From UBA6181 sp016934015 (lineage in GTDB: Bacteria > Bacillota_I > Bacilli_A > Acholeplasmatales > Acholeplasmataceae): a DNA stretch of 5,861 nt. The notes beneath the pieces are model-generated. The model saw only the letters and a program-made list of their open reading frames with translations, did not search any database and was not told the DNA's origin. Positions within the stretch are counted from its first letter, which is position 1, and each line of letters opens with the position of its first letter. A program made the position numbers and the translations under genes. Positions 5,039 to 5,861 of the stretch are shown one piece after another. Location: contig JAZHDG010000028.1 in the NCBI GenBank assembly GCA_036584525.1, positions 1-5,861 of the forward strand, written 5' to 3'.

Positions 5039-5861
5039 AGGATCACCTCTTTCATCCGCTTTATAATCTCATCATTTAATCCTAAACTCTTTAATTCTTC
5101 AACACTTGCATTCCGTAAATCATCAATCGATTTAAAATGATTTAATAACATTTTTTTGCGTGCTGGCCCAATTCCTTTAATTTGATCAAGTGGAGATGAT
5201 ACAGCCTTTTTAGCTCTTGTCTTTCGATGAAAATCAATCGCGAACCGATGAACTTCATCTGAAATTTTAACAAGCAATTTATAGAGTTCACTCTGTCTTA
5301 TCAAAAGAATTTCCTCTTCAAGATAAATCAAACTTTCAAGCTGATGACGTTTATTTTTCTTTAAGCCTGCAATTGGTATATTTAATTCAAGTGCTTTTAA
5401 CACTTCTTCAGCTGCATGAATTTGACCTTTACCACCATCTACGAGCACTAAATCAGGTAGTTTTTCTTCTTCCATAATCATTTTTTGATAGCGTCGATAT
5501 GTCACTTCTTTCATCGCTTGATAATCATCATTGGTTGTTGATTTCAAATGATATTTTCGATAGCTACTTTTGTCAAATGCGTGATTATGATACACAATGA
5601 GTGCACTGATAGGAGCTGTCCCAAAGAGCTGTGCATTATCGAACACATCAATTTTTTTTATTTCTTTTTTGATTAAATCTGATAAATCATCTAACGCTTT
5701 TTGTTTATTTTCTTCTTTATGTCTATATAGCATAAAATAATGCTCTAAATCATGCTCGGCATTTTTGACAGCCATATCAACCACTTTTTTCTTATCTCCT
5801 TTTTGAGGAATTATCGCGTGTTTCCCAAACGTTTCAGTAAGAAGATCTGAATCAAACTTAT
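5035..5861 (-). CDS. uvrC: UvrABC excinuclease subunit C, C-terminal part
   Basis: UvrC makes the dual incisions beside a damaged base in nucleotide excision repair, with UvrA and UvrB. The gene enters from the right edge. The last 274 residues of a protein usually near 600 are present, so the GIY-YIG and UVR domains lie outside the window. The frame runs open to base 5861 and contains the conserved P-Q-K-G-D-K-K-K-V-V-D-M-A-V-K-N-A; the GTG at 5784 within it is an internal valine, not a start. The RNase H-like endonuclease domain shows F-D74-N-A-Q-L-F-G-T, Y-R-K-Y, D-D-Y-x2-M-K-E-V-x-Y-R-R-Y, L-P-D-L-V-L-V-D-G-G-K-G-Q (141-146) and D-E-V-H204-R-F-A-I. A tandem helix-hairpin-helix domain (about 225-274, I-K-G-I-G-P-A-R-K) ends the protein. 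Its last codons (K-E-V-I) also form the Shine-Dalgarno of the overlapping exonuclease gene. Confidence 0.96.
   Translation of the reverse strand, partial: KFDSDLLTETFGKHAIIPQKGDKKKVVDMAVKNAEHDLEHYFMLYRHKEENKQKALDDLSDLIKKEIKKIDVFDNAQLFGTAPISALIVYHNHAFDKSSYRKYHLKSTTNDDYQAMKEVTYRRYQKMIMEEEKLPDLVLVDGGKGQIHAAEEVLKALELNIPIAGLKKNKRHQLESLIYLEEEILLIRQSELYKLLVKISDEVHRFAIDFHRKTRAKKAVSSPLDQIKGIGPARKKMLLNHFKSIDDLRNASVEELKSLGLNDEIIKRMKEVIL
5041..5052 (-). promoter_or_regulatory. Shine-Dalgarno of the exonuclease gene inside the uvrC 3' end
   Basis: Read on the minus strand this is AAAGAGGTGATC, a near-complete match to the anti-Shine-Dalgarno complement, with 7 nt from GAGG to the ATG at 5038. It fixes the exonuclease start and points to translational coupling with uvrC. 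Confidence 0.8.

Noticed and set aside
5782..5784. GTG as a possible start of a shortened uvrC
   Set aside because: The frame is open to the window edge, and the upstream residues (P-Q-K-G-D-K-K-K) match the conserved UvrC sequence, so the GTG is an internal valine.
1..5861. Search for a mobile element, defence system, CRISPR array, tRNA or riboswitch
   Set aside because: No transposase, integrase, spaced repeats, cloverleaf or long structured leader was seen; intergenic gaps are all short and taken up by promoters, terminators and the membrane-protein tail.

Overview
The window is low-GC DNA of a Bacillota or Mollicutes-like bacterium. In-frame TGG encodes tryptophan, and TGA ends at least two genes (the permease and uvrC), so the code is standard. 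This excludes Mycoplasma and Spiroplasma but fits Acholeplasmataceae, related Mollicutes, or another AT-rich Bacillota lineage. Shine-Dalgarno sequences are strong (AGGAGG, GAGGTGATC). Genus assignment is inference only. The content is mostly housekeeping; I see no mobile element, CRISPR array, phage gene, rRNA or tRNA.

Layout from left to right. (1) On the plus strand, the last 54 residues of a metal ABC-3 family permease overlap by 4 nt (ATGA) a compact Fur-family repressor, probably Zur. Together they look like the end of a zinc or manganese uptake operon. (2) A two-way terminator at about 532-562 separates this from a minus-strand gene for a four-helix membrane protein of unknown function. 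The frame of that gene stays open for 34 codons beyond its TAA, and the tail contains a possible 28-residue small ORF. (3) Divergent from it, on the plus strand, lies coaD (phosphopantetheine adenylyltransferase). It converges on and overlaps by 23 bp a minus-strand Cof-type HAD phosphatase. The coaD terminator lies inside the HAD coding sequence. (4) Divergent from the HAD gene is the plus-strand RNase J1-type gene, ending at a perfect two-way terminator. (5) Converging on it from the right is a minus-strand pair: uvrC (C-terminal 274 residues, running off the window) and, overlapping by ATGA, a DEDDh 3'-5' exonuclease with an unrecognised N-terminal domain.

Functional groups: metal homeostasis (permease and Fur/Zur), CoA synthesis (coaD), RNA processing (RNase J), and nucleotide excision repair (uvrC, with a coupled exonuclease). 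Gene packing is very tight: two ATGA overlaps, one tail-to-tail overlap, and stop codons embedded in terminator tracts. No stretch above 300 bases lacks a gene. The points most worth checking are the interrupted membrane-protein tail, the exonuclease with its novel N-terminal domain coupled to uvrC, and two plus-strand terminator structures buried in the antisense HAD gene.
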